Shown here in pieces: positions 33,154 through 43,839 of a DNA stretch of 64,000 nucleotides. The DNA comes from Ctena decussata (lineage: Eukaryota; Mollusca; Bivalvia; Lucinida; Lucinidae): NCBI GenBank assembly GCA_963989385.1, contig OZ022511.1, positions 3,720,001 through 3,784,000 on the forward strand, given 5' to 3'. The translations under genes were made by a program, and so were the position numbers. Below the pieces are notes generated by a model. It searched no databases, was not told where the DNA came from, and was given only the letters and a program-made list of their open reading frames with translations. How positions within the stretch are numbered: position 1 is the stretch's first letter; every line of letters starts with the position of its first letter.

Positions 33154-33321
33154 CATTATTGGTGAGTTCTACTGTACCGCCTGCCAGTGCCGTGGTGCTT
33201 GCGAAGGTCGTGGAAGTCACCGCACTGCTTGTTGTACCTGTCGTGCCAGTACTGTTAGTAGTCGTACCATTACTGCTGGTTGTGGTGGGCGACAGAGTGG
33301 AAGTTGTGGCGTTGCTAGCCC
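33154..33321 (-). CDS. Mucin-like type I membrane protein, exon 2 (ectodomain)
   Basis: On minus the acceptor CTCCAGTTTCAG precedes GGGCTAGC; the donor is AATAATG/GTATGT. 168 bp, phase 1 in and out. It encodes GASNATTSTLSPTTTSSNG, TTTNSTGTTGTTSSAVTSTT and FASTTALAGGTVELTNN. More than half the residues are Ser or Thr, and NAT, NGT and NST are N-glycosylation sequons at residues 24, 38 and 43, with NGT again at 76. Dense O-glycosylation is expected. An exon with both ends in phase 1 can be skipped or duplicated without frame change. Confidence 0.88.
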
Positions 33322-33338
33322 CTGAAACTGGAGTGTTA

Positions 33339-33476
33339 ACCCTTAAAGCGCCAAATATATAGACGACAAAATTTAAGTATGCAAAATTTCAAAAATCTTT
33401 CATCCAAGCAGTTCGAAGAATAAAGGACAAACCGGTCACATCCAGATGAGGGGCTCATAATGAGCTTTAAGCATTA
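33339..33476. mobile_element. Family I MITE, truncated copy 2
   Basis: TAACCCTTAAAGCGCCAAAT marks the left end and CATCCAGATGAGGGGCTCAT the core; the right arm is reduced to CTTTAAGCATTAA. It sits 18 bp from the acceptor of exon 2 of the membrane protein gene. Confidence 0.7.
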
Positions 33477-33660
33477 ATATTACTTAGTTGGAAATACAAA
33501 TCAGAGTGAATTAAAAGTGGAGGAGGCGAAATCGAGCGTCCTATAAGTCATACTGATCCCCTTTATTTTCCACAGAGGGACAGCTGGTAACTATAAGTGT
33601 TTTATTGTACCGATAACCTTAATTATTAAATCAACTCTACTCTGCTAAGGGTAGGGTCTG

Positions 33661-33717
33661 TCAAGAGAGACAGAGAGACAGAGAGAGAGAGAGGAGGAAG
33701 GGGGGGGGGGTTGGGGG
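33661..33717. repeat. Purine-only tract
   Basis: CAAGAGAGACAGAGAGACAG grades into AG repeats, then AGGAAGGGGGGGGGG. Almost one-strand purine over 50 bp. Confidence 0.85.
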
Positions 33718-34042
33718 CGGAAACTTTCATTTAACTTCTAGGTGGAACTTATGTCCCGACCCATTGCTGTATTATAAAGGGCTATGAAATACAAACTTTT
33801 AAAAAGAAATAATTTGTTCCTCTACAAGCACATTCTTTCCTTTTTGAAAGGTTTCATTGCTTAGGAAAACAAACAGGAAATCACGAAAGTTGTCTTCCAT
33901 TGAAAAAATGATATTGGAATATGGTGATGTACCCGTATACCACAAAACCTGTTAACATTCTATAGCTAGTGACAATTTCGGGAGACATAATTTGCGAATT
34001 TAACAGTTTTTAAAACTGTTTAAATGGGTACACCTTTAGGAG

Positions 34043-34116
34043 CAATCGGAACACCGCTCGGCCAATTCCGTGAATCAACGTCTGATTCACGGAATTGGCT
34101 GAGCGTGCTCCGATTG
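34043..34116. mobile_element. Family J micro-MITE, 74 bp
   Basis: CAATCGGAACACCGCTCGGC to GAGCGTGCTCCGATTG, flanked by exact 9-bp copies of CTTTAGGAG (34034-34042 and 34117-34125). It interrupts a family H repeat, whose sequence rejoins across the duplication. Confidence 0.93.
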
Positions 34117-34183
34117 CTTTAGGAGATGCAACTCTTCAGGGGGAGCTACTCTTTTTGCCTTCCTTTTTAAATAGTGTGAACTT

Positions 34184-34300
34184 TTGGTTTAAACAATATT
34201 TTATTCGTAAGAATATACATATGTACTCGTATATGGCACAACATCTGACAGTAAGCAAAATGCTTATATAAGCCATCTCCTGGTGTCAACCCTTACAGGA
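34184..34300. mobile_element. Family T retroposon end
   Basis: GGTTTAAACAATATTTTATT at the start and ATGCTTATATAAGCCATCTC near the end match the copies at 14915 and 52708. On minus it would end AATAAAATATTGTTTAAACC. Confidence 0.6.
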
Positions 34301-34392
34301 GCAAATTCAGAAAAGGAAATTTTTTCCTTTAACAGCGTACCCTATTGTGGAAGGGCTACGCCACCTAGGAAAACAAACAGGATCATGCAGAG

Positions 34393-34584
34393 CTCCAGAT
34401 AAAGGGGGTATTAAGGATAATTCAAAGATAATTTTTCTTATTTCTCAACGAAAACATATGTTGTGACCCCTCATTAGAACCGTCTCGACGAGACGGTTCT
34501 AATGATGGGACACAAAATATGTTTTTATGGAGAAATATGGCTAATTATCTCAAAATTATCTCTGTTACCCCTTCTTATCTGGAG
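34393..34584. mobile_element. Palindromic MITE, family E copy 3
   Basis: CTCCAGATAAAGGGGG to CTTATCTGGAG with the core CATTAGAACCGTCTCGAC paired to GAGACGGTTCTAATGA. Located in intron 1 of the membrane protein gene. Confidence 0.88.
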
Positions 34585-34752
34585 CACTGAGGATGTCACA
34601 AATGTTGTTTCCTTGGTAAAAAAGGCAGACAACAACGTACACCTTAACCAAAAGAGTTATAAGAAAATTATCATTTTCGGCGCATAGGTTTTGGTAATAG
34701 TGTAACAGTTTTAAGAAATTATCAATAATTTTAAAGCAGATATCGTACTCAC

Positions 34753-34813
34753 CATTCACCCAATAAATAAGAACAACACCGAAACATACAACACGTTCAT
34801 AAGTCGTTGTCAT
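34753..34813 (-). CDS. Mucin-like type I membrane protein, exon 1 (signal peptide)
   Basis: On minus, ATG at 34813-34811 opens MTTTYERVVCFGVVLIYWVN, then a donor AATG/GTGAGT in phase 1, which joins exon 2 as Gly-Ala-Ser. The peptide has a short polar start and a hydrophobic core (VVCFGVVLIYWV), as expected for a signal peptide. An in-frame ATG 25 codons upstream (34888-34886) would lengthen a charged N-terminus; I prefer the inner one because it gives a normal signal peptide. With this start, five exons of 61, 168, 197, 79 and 587 bp sum to 1092, exactly 364 codons with stop: a 363-residue protein. I do not recognise the family. Confidence 0.75.
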
Positions 34814-34888
34814 TTTTTCTTCCTCATTTATAACCTTTTTGGAGCAAAATTCTTTGTCTTTTGTCAGAATTTTTGTGATATTTTCCAT

Positions 34889-35997
34889 GTATCATGACTA
34901 GGTGACATCATTATAGCTAATATTTAAATTTTTTCATGAAAATCTCTTAATTATTTCATTTTCTTAACAAGTACTATACAAAGTTTTTAAAGCTGTATAT
35001 GTTAAATTTGTCAAACTTATTGTAGCTGCTATCACACCATATACCGTATATACGGTAAAAATGGGACAAAAGTTCCCTGGTAAGCAGTGGAGACCAAGGT
35101 CAGACTGCAAATTAGAAGCAGTTTGATCAGGGGCTGAACGCCTTGTCGTTCATCATATGAAACATCTCCCAGGTAAGACCTGCTCAATGCGAAGATGGCA
35201 CAATCCATTAACCAAATGAAAGAATTGTCCGCATGTTTAGGATTAGCACAGTATTTTAATAATACAGCACGAGGTTATGGTATTAGTGGATTAAATACAA
35301 TAAAATACTTATTAACAACGCAGAGATTAAACATGAATCAAAACTAAAGTCTGGAGCAACGTGTAACAGAAACAAACTGCCATTAACAGCCCATATACTT
35401 TCTCCAGAATTATACCTTAAACGCCCCATTGCTCTATCAGCTGGAACTATTTTATTGTGAAGTATCGCTGCATGCTTCTCACTACAGTTTCATCACTGTA
35501 TATGATCGTGATTGGACGGCTTTAAAATATTAAAACGTCCTTGGGATTCTCATAAAACGATTTAAAGAATATCTAGGTCATTTTAGTTGCCAACTAAAAT
35601 GACCTACTTTCGATTTCACAAACTTCATTTACATGATAAAAAAACAAGGTACAGAAGGAAAAAAATACAAGGTAAGGTATTTATCCATTCATTGCCTCGC
35701 TGTTTCATAATTTCATTGCTCAACGGGGAACCAGAAATAAAGACCATGTTTTTTTTATGGAGAGACTTGTATTTTTTTTCAAAAACCTCTGTTTCTCCTT
35801 TTTGCCAGTTATATGACACGAAAACTCACATCAACCGACACTTTATCATTAATTCGGAAGTCTTTACCAGTTTTATCATGATTTGTGCTTTGGTGATTTT
35901 TACTATCAAAAGGACTAGGAAACTTTAAATGTCACGAAACGGTACCAGAATCAGGATTTCATTTTGTGTCATTTCTAGTGCTCTCTATCAATAATCC
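34889..35997. other. No gene seen
   Basis: Likely promoter side of the membrane protein gene, but no core promoter is convincing. A self-complementary TACCGTATATACGGTA sits at 35042-35057. The 113-codon plus-strand ORF at 35587 has no domain or splice support. Confidence 0.45.
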
Positions 35998-36254
35998 TTA
36001 ATACTTGAAGCACTAAACACTAATTAACAAAATATTTGAATTTGCAAACAGCATAGATCCAGATGAGGCGGCTCTACAAGAGCCGCCGCATCTGGATCTA
36101 TAATGTTTGCCCTTTCGTATTTGATTCTCAATATTTTATACCTTAGACGAAACAGACTGTGAAATTTTGCAGACGTAAATTTTGTCATCTGTTTTTTTTT
36201 TTTTTTTTTTTTTTTTTTTTCCTCTTTTTTTCTCTTTAGCGCTTTAAGAATTAA
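35998..36254. mobile_element. Family I MITE copy 3
   Basis: TACTTGAAGCACTAAACACT to AGCGCTTTAAGAATTAA; the core pairs ATCCAGATGAGGCGGCTC with GAGCCGCCGCATCTGGAT. A poly(T) run of about 32 bases (36189-36220) interrupts the right arm. Confidence 0.75.
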
Positions 36255-36439
36255 GCGTAAAGTTTTATACGGCCTACCTACCCTACTTTCCCTAGCTAGC
36301 TGTGTTCAGCACACTGCCGATCCTGAAAGGGTAAAATCATGGTCGCCTGGTAAACCGACAGTTGTGTTAGATGGTTCCTAATACTGGTTTCAAAATACGA
36401 CTATCTGATGAGCAGGTATAGCATGCTGTCTGATATTAG

Positions 36440-38300
36440 ATAACTTCTGGGGTACATGAATATCATGTTTGGTACCAGAAATTATATCTGGTGTGCAGAA
36501 ATATCATGTTGTTTCATGTCAAAATTGTTTTATGTGTGCAAGTATTTCATTCTTGCTCGGTACCAGAATGTCTGTTTTGTACAGAAATGGCTGTCTAGTG
36601 TACAGAAATCTCATGTTGTTTGTTACCATAATGGCCGTGTGGTAGGCAAGAACATCATTGTTGTATGGTTCCAAAGTGCCTGTCTCGTGTGGAGGAATAT
36701 CATTGTTGTTTGGTAGCAAAATGGCTGTGTGGTGTTCGTGAATATCATTGTTATTTGATGTATAATGGCTTTCAGGTGTGCAAGAGTATCTTTGTTTTTT
36801 TTCTGTACCAAAATGCCTATCTGTGTGTGTTGTGCAAGAATATAGTTGTTTGTTACCAAAATACCTTTCTGGTGTGGAAAATTATCATAGTTGTTTGGTA
36901 CCAAAATGGCTTTGCAGTTGCAGAAATATTTTGTTTTGTCCAGACCGGTCTGCAGAATAACCATGTTGTTTGGCTGTATGGTGTACCAAAATATCTTCTT
37001 TTTTTTTGTACCAAACTGGCTGTGTGATGTGCAAGAAAATAGTTGTTTGTTACCAAAATGCCTATCTGATGTGGAAGAATACCGTTGCTAATTGGTACCA
37101 AAATGGTTTTGTGGTTGCAGACTGTCTGCTTTGCAGAATCATCATGTTGTTTGGTACCAACATGGCTGCCCGGTGTACAGGGATATCATGTTGTTTTGTG
37201 CCAGAATGGCTGCCCGGTGTACAGGTATATCATGTTGTTTGGTGCCAGAATGGCTGCCCGGTGTACAGGGATATCATGTTGTTTTGTGCCAGAATGGCTG
37301 CCCGGTGTACAGGTATATCATGTTGTTTGGTGCCAGAATGGCTGCCCGGTGTACAGGTATATCATGTTGTTTGGTGCCAGAATGGCTGCCCGGTGCACAG
37401 GTATATCATGTTGTTTTGTGCCAGAATGGCTGCCCGGTGTACAGGTATATCATGTTGTTTGGTGCCAGAATGGCTGCCCGGTGTACATGTATATCATGTT
37501 GTTTGGTGCCAGAATGGCTGCCCGGTGTACAGGTATATCATGTATTTTGGTGTCAGAATGGCTGCCCGGTGTACAGGGATATCATTTTGTTTGGTGCCAG
37601 AATGGCTGCCCGGTGTACAGGTATATCATGTTGTTTGGTACCAAAATGGCTGCCCGGTGTACAGGGATATCATGTTGTTTGGTACCAAAATGGCTGCCCG
37701 GTGTACAGGGATATCATTTTGTTTGGTGCCATAATGGCTGCCCGGTGTACAGGTATATCATGTTGTTTGGTACCAAAATGGCTGCCCGGTGTACAGGGAT
37801 ATCATGTTGTTTGGTACCAAAATGGCTGCCCGGTGTACAGGGATATCATGTTGTTTGGTACCAAAATGGCTGCCCGGTGTACAGGGATATCATGTTGTTT
37901 GGTACCAAAATGGCTGCCCGGTGTACAGGGATATCATGTTGTTTGGTACCAAAATGGCTGCCCGGTGTACAGGGATATCATTTTGTTTGGTGCCATAATG
38001 GCTGCCCGGTGTACAGGTATATCATGTTGTTTGGTACCAAAATGGCTGCCCGGTGTACAGGGATATCATGTTGTTTGGTACCAAAATGGCTGCCCGGTGT
38101 ACAGGAATATCATGTTGTTTTGTGCCAGAATGGCTGCCCGGTGTACAGATATATCACGTTTGCTTAAAAAATAAAAACAAGAGAATAACTATCTGGTGTA
38201 CAGACATATCATGTTATTTTGTACCAAAACGACTGTTCATCATGCCGTTTGGTATCAGAATGGTGCTCTGGTGTGCAGAAATATTACATTGTTCGGTACT
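36440..38300. repeat. 44-bp minisatellite with a homogenised core
   Basis: The core 37150-38160 holds about 23 units of GGCTGCCCGGTGTACAGG, GATATCATGTTGTTTGGT, ACCAAAAT (44 bp). Flanking units (36440-37150 and 38180-38300) are strongly diverged. Two variants exist: GTGCCAGAATGG mainly on the left, GTACCAAAATGG on the right. GCCATAATGG at 37731 and 37995 marks a 264-bp (6 x 44) higher-order repeat. All three forward frames are open; no gene is proposed. Confidence 0.93.
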
Positions 38301-38366
38301 GAAAGCAGGAATAGCTCGTTTTGATAAGTACCAAAGCAGCCGTGAGTATTGTTTGCATGAATAAAA

Positions 38367-38589
38367 TGAGCCACGACACGACAAAAGCAACAAAGTAGTT
38401 GTGCGTCCAGCGCAGACTCATATCAGCCCGGGCATTTGCCCATCGCTGTCCGCGTGGAGGTAGCTTAGACCCTTAGCAACCCTTTAAGCGCTTAGCGAAG
38501 AGTTAGACAAGACTGAGCAGATGCCCAGGCTGATCTGGGTCTGTGCTGGGCGAACAGCCACTTTGTTAGTTTTCTCGTGTCGCGGCTCA
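38367..38589. mobile_element. Palindromic MITE, family A copy 5
   Basis: TGAGCCACGACACGACAAAA to CTCGTGTCGCGGCTCA, directly beyond the minisatellite. Confidence 0.85.
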
Positions 38590-38692
38590 GTTTCGATTAT
38601 TTATAAAAGACGATTGCGTGGTGTGAGTAGTGCCATGGACGGACGAACGGCGCGCCGTTACTGCGGCTATTGATACGTTCAACCGAGGTGCC

Positions 38693-38731
38693 GGGAAGGG
38701 GGAGGGGGTGGTGGTGGGGGGGGGGGGGGGT
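38693..38731 (+). repeat. G-rich tract
   Basis: Runs of 3-16 G separated by single A or T; could form a G-quadruplex on +. Confidence 0.85.
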
Positions 38732-38869
38732 AACGTCGTTACGAGCATTGAAATACACACACATGTAATGGTGCCTCAGATAGCCATGAAGTTTAATGTA
38801 TCCTCATTTTCTGGAAACGCCAGGCTGAAAGAATGAGTCATCACTGTGTTTTTCCACCATTTATTAGAA

Positions 38870-39235
38870 AGGGGAACACGTTTTTCAGACTTCCTATTTG
38901 CTCTTCTGATCGCTGTACTTCTCCGGCTGGCGAAGCTACTCAAAAATGTGTTCTACTCTGAGGGTGGATGGATACTGAATAAAAATTCTGGCGGGGCATT
39001 CAAACCAATATAGCTCGCATCTTCCAAAAGCCAAGTAATTTAGGATCTTTACGGTAGACATTGTTGACCGATTTTCATGAACAATAACACTTTTTTGTTT
39101 TAACAAACTAAAAAAAAGTTATTGAGTATCCATCTACCTTTAAGGAAAAAAAGTTCCTAAAGGAGCAAATTCTTTTTTTTTACAGTTGACCCAAATCTAG
39201 AAGGGAGGCAAAAATGAACAAGAGCTGTAGCCTGA
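38870..39235. mobile_element. Family H copy, diverged
   Basis: AAGTTCCTAAAGGAGCAAATT, TTTTACAGTTGACCC and GAAGGGAGGCAAAAATGA match family H landmarks. GTTATTGAGTATCCATCTACC lies to the left. Ends are unclear. Confidence 0.4.
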
Positions 39236-39373
39236 CAGCATAGCTCGCCTGAATAGGTGCTTGCCCATCAGGCAGTCGCTATGGTGGTGTGGACTGCTAT
39301 GTATAAAATATCAGGCAAGCATGTCCATAATGACAAAACATTTATAAACTAGAAATGTTTTTCAGAGAAAAAC

Positions 39374-40602
39374 TGATGTCCCCCCCCACCAGCCCATTTC
39401 CCATCCCCTCTAATGAATAAAAAGCCTGTAAAAGTAAAATATCTAGGAAAGTTTGGAAAAACTCCATCCACTGGTTCTAAAGATATCCTACATAGATGAC
39501 TATGTCCTTTAAAAATGGGTCAAGGTCACAAAATACTAAACATGTCTTAAACGTGTCACAGCGAAATATTCATGCAAGTCTGATGAATATCTGTCAACTG
39601 GACCAAGGTATAACTAATTTTTATGAGAAAAAAAAACATTTCTAAGTTAGCTTTTGATCATGAAAATGGGGTCAAGGTAATCAAAACACAGTAAACTCTT
39701 GAGATTGTACCAAAGGTATATCTATGAAAGTAAAGTGGAAATCAAGCCAAAGGCTAATGAGATATATCAACTTAAATGAAAGTTTCACATATCTAAGTCA
39801 TCCTGTGACCTTGAAAATGAGGTCAAGGTCACCAAAATCTGATTAGCTCTTAAGCTAGTCCCAGGGATGCATCTAAGCAAGTTTGGTGAACTTCCATCCA
39901 TTGGTTCAAGAGATATTGAGCATACAAGAAATTGTCATCTAAGACCTCCAGTGACCTTGAAAATGAGGTAAAGGTCACCAAAATCTAATCAGCTCTAAAG
40001 TTTGTCCCAATGATATATCCATGCAAGTTTTATGAAATTCCATCCATTGGATTGGTTCAACAGATATCGTGGGTACAAGAAATTGTCATCAAAGTCCTCC
40101 TGTGACCTTGAAAATGAGGTCAAGGTCACCAAAATCTAGTCAGCCCTTAAACCTGTCCAAATGATGTATCCATGCAAGTTTGGTGAAATTCTATCCATTG
40201 GTTCAGAAGATATAGTGGGTACAAGAAATTGTCATCTCAGTCCTCCAGTGATCTTGAAAATGAGATCAAGGTCACCAAAATCTGATCAGCTCTTAAACTT
40301 GTCCCAATGATGTATCCATGAAAGTTTTGTGAAATTCCATCCATTGGTTCAAGAGATATTGAGCATATAAGAAACTGTCATCTAAGTCCTCCAGTGACCT
40401 TGAAAATGAGGTCAAGGTCACCAAAATCTAATCAGCTCTAAAGTTTAACCCAATGATATATCCATGCAAGTTTTATGAAATTCTATCCATTGGTTCAAGT
40501 GATATCGCGCATACAAGAATCTGTCACGCCGACGCCGACGCCGACGCACCGGGATCCGCACTGAAAACAATATGTCCCCCCTCACCTTTGGTGGGGGGAC
40601 AT
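39374..40602. mobile_element. Nested element with ATGTCCCCCC ends and 147-bp tandem interior
   Basis: ATGTCCCCCCCCACC at the left is mirrored by GGTGGGGGGACAT at the right. The interior repeats every ~147 bp: TCCATCCATTGGTTCAAGAG, TGACCTTGAAAATGAGGTCA, AGGTCACCAAAATCTGATCA. Confidence 0.75.
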
Positions 40603-41523
40603 AACAAAAGCTATCTCAGAAATGTCTTAAAATAAAAAAAAAATCCACATGAAGTTTCAAAGTCCATAAGCTTGAGGTCAAAGAACTAAGGGGTAGGGGG
40701 GAGGAGGGCAGGGCTAGGATGTATCAAAGCCTTTAACCGTTATCTAACATCAGTCCAAGTATTAGAATCAACTGAGTCCATTGTAGCACTGTGAAATTAT
40801 GTCTTCATTAATATAAAACTAATCAAAATCTTTAAGACAAAACTCAAAGTCCATGACCTTGACATCAAGGTCATCCAGTCGGGTAAGTATATAGTGTTTT
40901 GTAAAAACTCAAAATAGTGTCTAACATCAGTTCAAGTGTAAACTAAATCTCTGCAAAGCATTATGAATCAGTACGCAATTAGAAAACTTTAATAAAGACC
41001 AAATTTCCTAAGTCCCTGACCTTGACATCAAGGTCACTGAGCAGGACTAAGGTAGTACTCTGTAACTCTTAGGACTAATATCTAACTACAGTGCAAATAT
41101 AAAAAGAATTCATCTATTGGTTCAGGAGATATGTGTCATTAAAAAACTTTAACCAAAACATCCAATCAATAAAAAGACAATTTTCTAAGTGCATGACCTT
41201 GACATCAAGGTCACTGAGGGGGGTGGGGGTAGTACCTTGGAAAACTTCGGACCAATATCTAACTACAGTGCAAGTATCAAAGGAATCCATCCATGGGTTA
41301 AGGAGATACTGGGCTTTAGAAAACTTTAACCAAAACATCCAGTCCCAAAAAACTCCCAATTTTCTAAGTCCATGACCTTGAAATCTAGGTCAAGGAGTGG
41401 GGTGGGGGTGGTACCATGTTAAACTTTGGACCAATATCTAACTACAGTGCAAGTATCAAAAGAATCCATCCATGGGTTAGGGAGATATAGGTCTTTAAAA
41501 AACTTTAACCAAAACATCCAATC

Positions 41524-41566
41524 CGGACGCCGACGCCGACGCGGACGCGGACGCGGACGCCGTGGT
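41524..41566. repeat. GACGCC/GACGCG run
   Basis: Hexamer-like run of GACGCC and GACGCG at the right end of the large repeat; a similar shorter run is at 40528-40548. Confidence 0.85.
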
Positions 41567-42100
41567 GACAACAATAGCTCTTCCTGAACTTTCGTTCAGG
41601 CGAGCTAAAAAGGAAGAGTTGCTTTCCCTGAATTCCTTTTTACATTGAGGATGCATATGCTTCTGGGGTTTGTTCTTTTATGCATACAAACACAGTGTTC
41701 ACCCAGTCTAAAGTTTCTTCTGGTTTGGTTCCTCTCAGTGGTTGTGACTGATGTAGAGGGAAATGGGAGGGATGATGTTCTTTACACGTTCATCTGTGTC
41801 ACTTGTGGCTTTCCTTGTGAGTTTCATGTCTGGTTTGACCCTGAAGCCTAGAAAATCAACCTTACCCCAGTCTCAACTCGCCACTTTGTTAACAATAAAA
41901 CATTTTGGACTTGTAAGATTTGTGGGTAAACCACCATGTTTTCCTCCATTTGGCCTATGGAAAACAACTTTTGCAGCTTCTTTTTTTTCTTCTCTGGACG
42001 TCGTAGCCTACGCAAAAGGTGTTTTATCCTAAAGAAAGAGTTTGCTCTGCTTAAACTAATTATTTTCTTTGTAAGTTGACCAGTTTAAAGATTGGAGGGT

Positions 42101-42137
<37 letters not shown>
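42101..42137 (+). repeat. 37-base poly(G) run
   Basis: Uninterrupted G run after GGAGGGT; true length uncertain. Confidence 0.9.
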
Positions 42138-42139
<2 letters not shown>

Positions 42140-42228
42140 GGAAGAGTTGCTTCCTTTGCATGTGTACCTGTTCATATAACTCAAAATATCAGAAAATTGA
42201 ATTGTCTTTCATTGCAATCAAATTTTTC

Positions 42229-42822
42229 CTGTGTTGCTTGTCTCCCTTGGCAGGGTTGTAACAATCCTGCCAAGGGAGACAAGCAATACTGGTAAAATTA
42301 GCAATCCTGCCTAGGGAGACAAGTAAACTGGTAAAATTAACAATCCTGCCAAGGGAGACAAGCAATACTGGTAAAATTAACAATCCTGCCTAGGGAGACA
42401 AGCAATACTGGTAAAATTAACAATCCTGCCGATGGAGACAAGCGATACTAACAATCCTGCCAAGGGAGACAAGCAAGACTGGTAAAATTAACAATCCTGC
42501 CAAGGGAGACAAGCGATACTAACAATCCTGCCAAGGGAGACAAGCAAGACTGGTAAAATTAACAATCCTGCCAATGGAGACAAGCAATACTGGTAAAATT
42601 AACAATCCTGCCAAGGGAGACAAGCAATACCGGAAAATTAACAATCCTGCCAAGGGAGACAAGCAATACTGGTAAAATTAACAATCCTGCCAAGGGAGAC
42701 AAGCAATACTGGTAAAATTAACAATCCTGCCAAGGGAGACAAGCAATACTGGTAAAATTATTTTGCAACAATCCTGCCACAATCCTTCCAAGGGAGACAA
42801 GCAATACAGGTAAAATTATCAA
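42229..42822. repeat. 40-bp minisatellite with an inverted first unit
   Basis: About 14 units of AACAATCCTGCCAAGGGAGA, CAAGCAATACTGGTAAAATT (40 bp), some shortened to 30 bp without GGTAAAATT. The left boundary is an inverted unit (TTGCTTGTCTCCCTTGGCAG at 42235-42254) facing the first direct one, a hairpin of about 25 bp per arm. Confidence 0.93.
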
Positions 42823-42861
42823 GTCCCTGGCCTAGTACATGTATACTTAAGAGATCATTTA

Positions 42862-43100
42862 TTAAGGTGGCTGGATACACCTCCATGATTCCCCGCATTT
42901 TTAAAAAGGGAAACAACTTCTGAGACTCTCTGTTTGCTTCAATGGACAAGGTTGCCTTTCCAAATGAGGTCTACTCATAAAGGCAAGAATTTGCTCCTTC
43001 TGGATCGAATTCTTTCCTATTAGAGTTAATTCCGATTAATCAGAAAGATGTATGCAAAATAGCATTTTGCTTCAATGAATGTTTCCTATTCACCTCAAGT
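42862..43100. mobile_element. Family H element copy
   Basis: TTAAGGTGGCTGGATACACC starts it, AAGAATTTGCTCCTTCTGG and CGAATTCTTTCCTATTAGAG form the core, CCTATTCACCTCAA ends it. Confidence 0.7.
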
Positions 43101-43130
43101 CTCCCAAAGACGTGATTACATGAGTTCTCT

Positions 43131-43310
43131 TTGGAGCGGCTGTAGTGTAGTGGATAACACTCCGGACTACCAATCCAGGGGGCGCAAGATCGATCCCCAG
43201 CTTCTGCGGTCTTTCGGATGAGACTTCAAACCGAGGTCCCGTCTCTATATGACCTCGTTGTTGCTGGGACGTTAAACCCGAGTTCACTCAGTCACTCACG
43301 TGAGTTCTCG
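43131..43310 (+). mobile_element. tRNA-derived SINE, type 2
   Basis: GTAGTGTAGTGGATAACACTC and AAGATCGATCCCC are A- and B-box-like. The body has GATGAGACTTCAAACCGAGG and GACGTTAAACCCGAGTTCAC. A damaged copy is at 48565-48715. Confidence 0.75.
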
Positions 43311-43359
43311 CGAGAGGTAAATGATGCGTTGTTACTTTTGGACAGACTGTTGGCGACAA

Positions 43360-43691
43360 CACATGGTATAACCAGTCCGCCAATTTTCGCTTCCTGCAGA
43401 GATTGTCCGTTACATTTGGCTTCCGCCGAGGCTGTCCGCGATCTCTTGCTTCCTGCAAGGACTACCGTCCTCGAAAAATGGCTTCCTGCCGAGACTGTCC
43501 GCGTGACTCTGCTTCCTGCCGAGAGCCTCGACAGGAAGCAGAATCACGCGGCCAGTCTCTGCAGGAAGCCATTCATCATGTACAGAAGTCCCTGCAGGAA
43601 GCAAGAGATCGTGGACAGTCTCGGCGGAAGCCAAATATGATGGACAGTCTCTACAGGAAGCGAAAATTGGCGGACTGGTTTATACCCTGTG
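43360..43691. mobile_element. 332-bp palindromic element, family D copy 3
   Basis: CACATGGTATAACCAGTCCG to GGTTTATACCCTGTG, with the central GCCGAG-AGC-CTCGAC. GACAA flanks it at 43355-43359 and 43692-43696. The terminal CACAGGG has become CACATGG at one end. Subterminal ATCGATTCC of the other copies reads ACCAGTCCG in both arms. Confidence 0.92.
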
Positions 43692-43839
43692 GACAATAGA
43701 ATCAATAAATCTTATGCTATTGATTGCAGGTTGAGCTATAACAATACAATAAGCCAATAGTATAATAGCCAGGTTGGTCACTTCAAGACTTCGGACAATG
43801 CAAATATTTATACACATTGTCTACAGATTTTGCCACGAT

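Larger units (their letters stand above)
39239..41610. mobile_element. Large AGCTCGCCTGAA-type repeat (family G relative)
   Basis: Left end TAGCTCGCCTGAATAGGTGC; right end CGTTCAGGCGAGCTAAAA. Between are a nested ATGTCCCCCC element and a ~165-bp tandem array (40850-41520) with CTAACTACAGTGCAAGTATC, CATCCATGGGTTAAGGAGAT and GACATCAAGGTCACTGAG. Confidence 0.75.

Noticed and set aside
34811..34888. Upstream in-frame ATG (MENITKILTKDKEF) as start of the membrane protein
   Set aside because: It would bury the signal peptide behind 25 charged residues. It cannot be fully excluded without transcript 5' ends.
35587..35928. 113-codon plus-strand ORF
   Set aside because: AT-rich, no domain, weak start context, no splice partner.
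37085..38174. 360-codon ORFs in two frames plus a third frame across the 44-bp repeat
   Set aside because: A stop-free unit whose length is not a multiple of three opens every frame. Cysteine-rich repeats are a by-product; no start context, splice site or flanking coding sequence supports a gene.
36440..38300. CRISPR-like regular array
   Set aside because: Units are contiguous 44-mers with no unique spacers, in a eukaryotic genome. The 40-bp array at 42229 fails for the same reason.
43131..43210. A tRNA gene
   Set aside because: A- and B-box-like motifs are followed by a SINE body and the acceptor stem does not close convincingly. The tRNA-like heads at 12636, 28180, 18420, 32640 and 63290 were rejected for the same reason.
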